Assembly (NCBI GenBank): GCA_007127615.1
Contig: SKZB01000401.1
Span: 1-9,410, forward strand
DNA: 9,410 nt
Source: Phycisphaerales bacterium
GTDB lineage: Bacteria; Planctomycetota; Phycisphaerae; Phycisphaerales; SM1A02
Direction: 5' to 3'
Shown here: positions 8,363 to 9,410 of the stretch, piece after piece
Numbering within the stretch: position 1 is the stretch's first letter
Layout: each line of letters opens with the position of its first letter
Made by a program: the position numbers and the translations under genes
Notes under the pieces: generated by a model
Told to the model about the DNA's origin: nothing
Seen by the model: the letters and a program-made list of their open reading frames with translations, nothing else
Database searches by the model: none

Positions 8363-8392
8363 AAGTGATCAGTGAAGAGCGAACCGTGAATT
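8352..8392 (+). repeat. Degenerate GTGAAnn heptad repeats at the gatA/ROK junction
   Basis: Consecutive units are GTGAATC (8352), GTGAAAG (8359), a diverged 6-base stretch, GTGAAGA (8372), GCGAACC (8379) and GTGAATT (8386). The gatA stop and the candidate GTG starts of the ROK gene all fall inside these units. A matching pair occurs at 9369-9382 past the ROK gene. The pattern is directly visible; its origin and function are not. Confidence 0.65.
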
Positions 8393-9372
8393 GTCCTCCG
8401 CCCACATCTGACGCCGCCCGGCGCCTCGGTATCGATCTGGGCGGCACGAACATGCAGGCTGCGCTCGTGGATGAGCGCAGCGCGATCCTCGCGCGGACCT
8501 GGCGTCCGACGCGGGCGCACGAAGGCAGCGAAGCCGTGCTGGGCCGCATCGAAGAGGCCGTGCGCGAAGTGTGCGGGAAGGCCGGTTGCGACCTAAACGG
8601 GATTCCGGCGGTCGGGATCGTCTCGCCGGGGGGTATCGATCATGCGTCCGGTGTGGTGCTCGATGCGCCGAATCTCGGCTGGACCGATCTGCCGCTGCGC
8701 GAGCTTCTGCAAAGCAGACTCGGGCGGCCGGTGGTGGTTGAAAATGATGTCAACGGGGCGGTCTGGGGCGAGTACATGGCGACCCGCCAGGAGAACGCCG
8801 CTGCCCGCGATCTGCTCGGCGTGTGGGTCGGGACCGGCGTCGGTGGGGGATTGATTCTGAACGGCGCCCTTCACCACGGTCCCCTGAGCACGGCGGGGGA
8901 GATCGGTCAGACCGTGTTCGCCCCGCACGAGCCGACCGGCCTGCGCACGGTGGAAGATCACGCCAGCCGCACGGGCTATTCCCGGTTCATTCGTCAGCAG
9001 CTCGATTCGTTCCCTGATTCCGTCCTGCGGGCCGCGGTTGATGCGGAGACCGGCGTGGTGCCCGCGCCGGAACTGCAGCGCGCCTGGATGGGTGGAGATC
9101 AACTTGCCCGCAGGACGATCGATCGCATGACCGCCGCGCTCGGCGTGGCGATCGCGAACACGGTGACGCTGCTCGCCGTGGACCGCGTGGTGATCGGCGG
9201 CGGCGTCACCGAAGCGATGGGTGAGCCGTTTCTCGATGCCATACGCGCGGTGTTTGGTGAGAATGTCTTCCCGGCACGCGGCCGCTCATGCTCGCTGAGA
9301 ATGACGCAGCTTGAAGCGGATGCGGGGCTGATCGGTGCGGCGCTGCTCGCGCGGGCGGAAGGCGGGCCGTGA
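8359..9372 (+). CDS. ROK-family protein, glucokinase-like sugar kinase
   Basis: This is a member of the ROK (repressor, ORF, kinase) family, probably phosphorylating a hexose or related sugar with ATP; there is no N-terminal helix-turn-helix, so it is not the repressor type. Of 337 residues, the fold starts at LGIDLGGTN (23-31, phosphate-binding). Then come the sugar-binding and catalytic VVVENDVNGAVWGE (Asp130 the likely base), GTGVGGGLILNG (158-169), GEIGQ (180-184) and the adenosine motif VVIGGGV (277-283). The usual ROK zinc site (His of ExGH plus a CxCGxxGC cluster) is absent: Gln184 replaces the His and 185-200 has no Cys. GTG at 8359 overlaps the gatA stop (GTGA), but GTG at 8386 is equally possible because the first 20 or so residues are not family-like and derive from heptad repeats. 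Substrate is not predictable. Confidence 0.88.
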   Translation: MKVISEERTVNCPPPTSDAARRLGIDLGGTNMQAALVDERSAILARTWRPTRAHEGSEAVLGRIEEAVREVCGKAGCDLNGIPAVGIVSPGGIDHASGVVLDAPNLGWTDLPLRELLQSRLGRPVVVENDVNGAVWGEYMATRQENAAARDLLGVWVGTGVGGGLILNGALHHGPLSTAGEIGQTVFAPHEPTGLRTVEDHASRTGYSRFIRQQLDSFPDSVLRAAVDAETGVVPAPELQRAWMGGDQLARRTIDRMTAALGVAIANTVTLLAVDRVVIGGGVTEAMGEPFLDAIRAVFGENVFPARGRSCSLRMTQLEADAGLIGAALLARAEGGP

Positions 9373-9382
9373 AGAGTGAACC
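9369..9382 (+). repeat. GTGAAnn heptad pair at the 3' end of the ROK gene
   Basis: GTGAAGA followed by GTGAACC overlaps the ROK stop codon. Fifteen bases here (9369-9383) match 8372-8386 at 14 positions, so similar sequence borders the ROK gene on both sides. Confidence 0.6.
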
Positions 9383-9410
9383 GCGTTGGCCGGCCGCCGA
9401 GCGTTCGTCG
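9369..9410 (+). CDS. Possible start of a downstream gene (3'-truncated)
   Basis: A frame opening with GTG at 9369 overlaps the ROK stop by the same GTGA arrangement seen between gatA and the ROK gene, and stays open for the 14 codons left in the window (V-K-S-E-P-R-W-P-A-A-E-R-S-S). It is too short to identify, and the GTG comes from a heptad repeat, so it may not be a real start. Confidence 0.25.
   Translation, partial: MKSEPRWPAAERSS

Noticed and set aside
1..9410. CRISPR array, tRNA/rRNA genes, insertion sequence or prophage genes
   Set aside because: No regularly spaced direct repeats of CRISPR size, no cloverleaf or rRNA segments, no transposase, integrase or terminal inverted repeats were recognised.

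Overview
The window is high-GC bacterial DNA carrying ordinary chromosomal genes, with no sign of a phage, transposon or CRISPR array. The flagellin N-terminus (NTNVSSMLAQRVLGNQ, then a DDPAGLIASE core) together with GTG-rich, Shine-Dalgarno-poor starts suggests a flagellated member of Planctomycetota, possibly a Phycisphaerae-like lineage. This is inference from family resemblance; no rRNA or other phylogenetic marker is present.

Layout. (1) Bases 1-1476, + strand: a flagellin gene missing only its first few codons. It is followed by a strong rho-independent terminator at 1506-1542. (2) Bases 1609-6251, - strand: a two-gene tripartite-efflux operon transcribed toward the flagellin gene. The periplasmic adaptor (4890-6251) comes first, then the RND inner-membrane pump (1609-4893), joined by a 4-base GTGA stop/start overlap. 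No outer-membrane TolC-type gene and no regulator lie in the window. (3) Bases 6252-6548: a divergent intergenic region between the efflux operon and gatC, with a few short repeats but no convincing gene or promoter. (4) Bases 6549-9372, + strand: gatC, gatA and a ROK-family sugar kinase or regulator-like protein, packed as a probable operon (2-base gap, then a 4-base overlap). A possible further reading frame starts at 9369 and runs off the end.

How the genes work together. The adaptor and pump should form an envelope efflux machine with an outer-membrane channel encoded elsewhere. GatC and GatA are two of the three subunits of the tRNA-dependent amidotransferase; gatB is not seen. The ROK protein has no obvious functional link to GatCA but appears to be co-transcribed with it.

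Points of interest. Degenerate heptad repeats (consensus GTGAAnn) lie at both ends of the ROK gene and supply its apparent start codon. The ROK protein lacks the family zinc-binding site. The RND pump carries an insertion of about 36-48 residues before its second transmembrane helix and has Asn in place of the usual proton-relay Lys. I found no clearly new multi-gene system.
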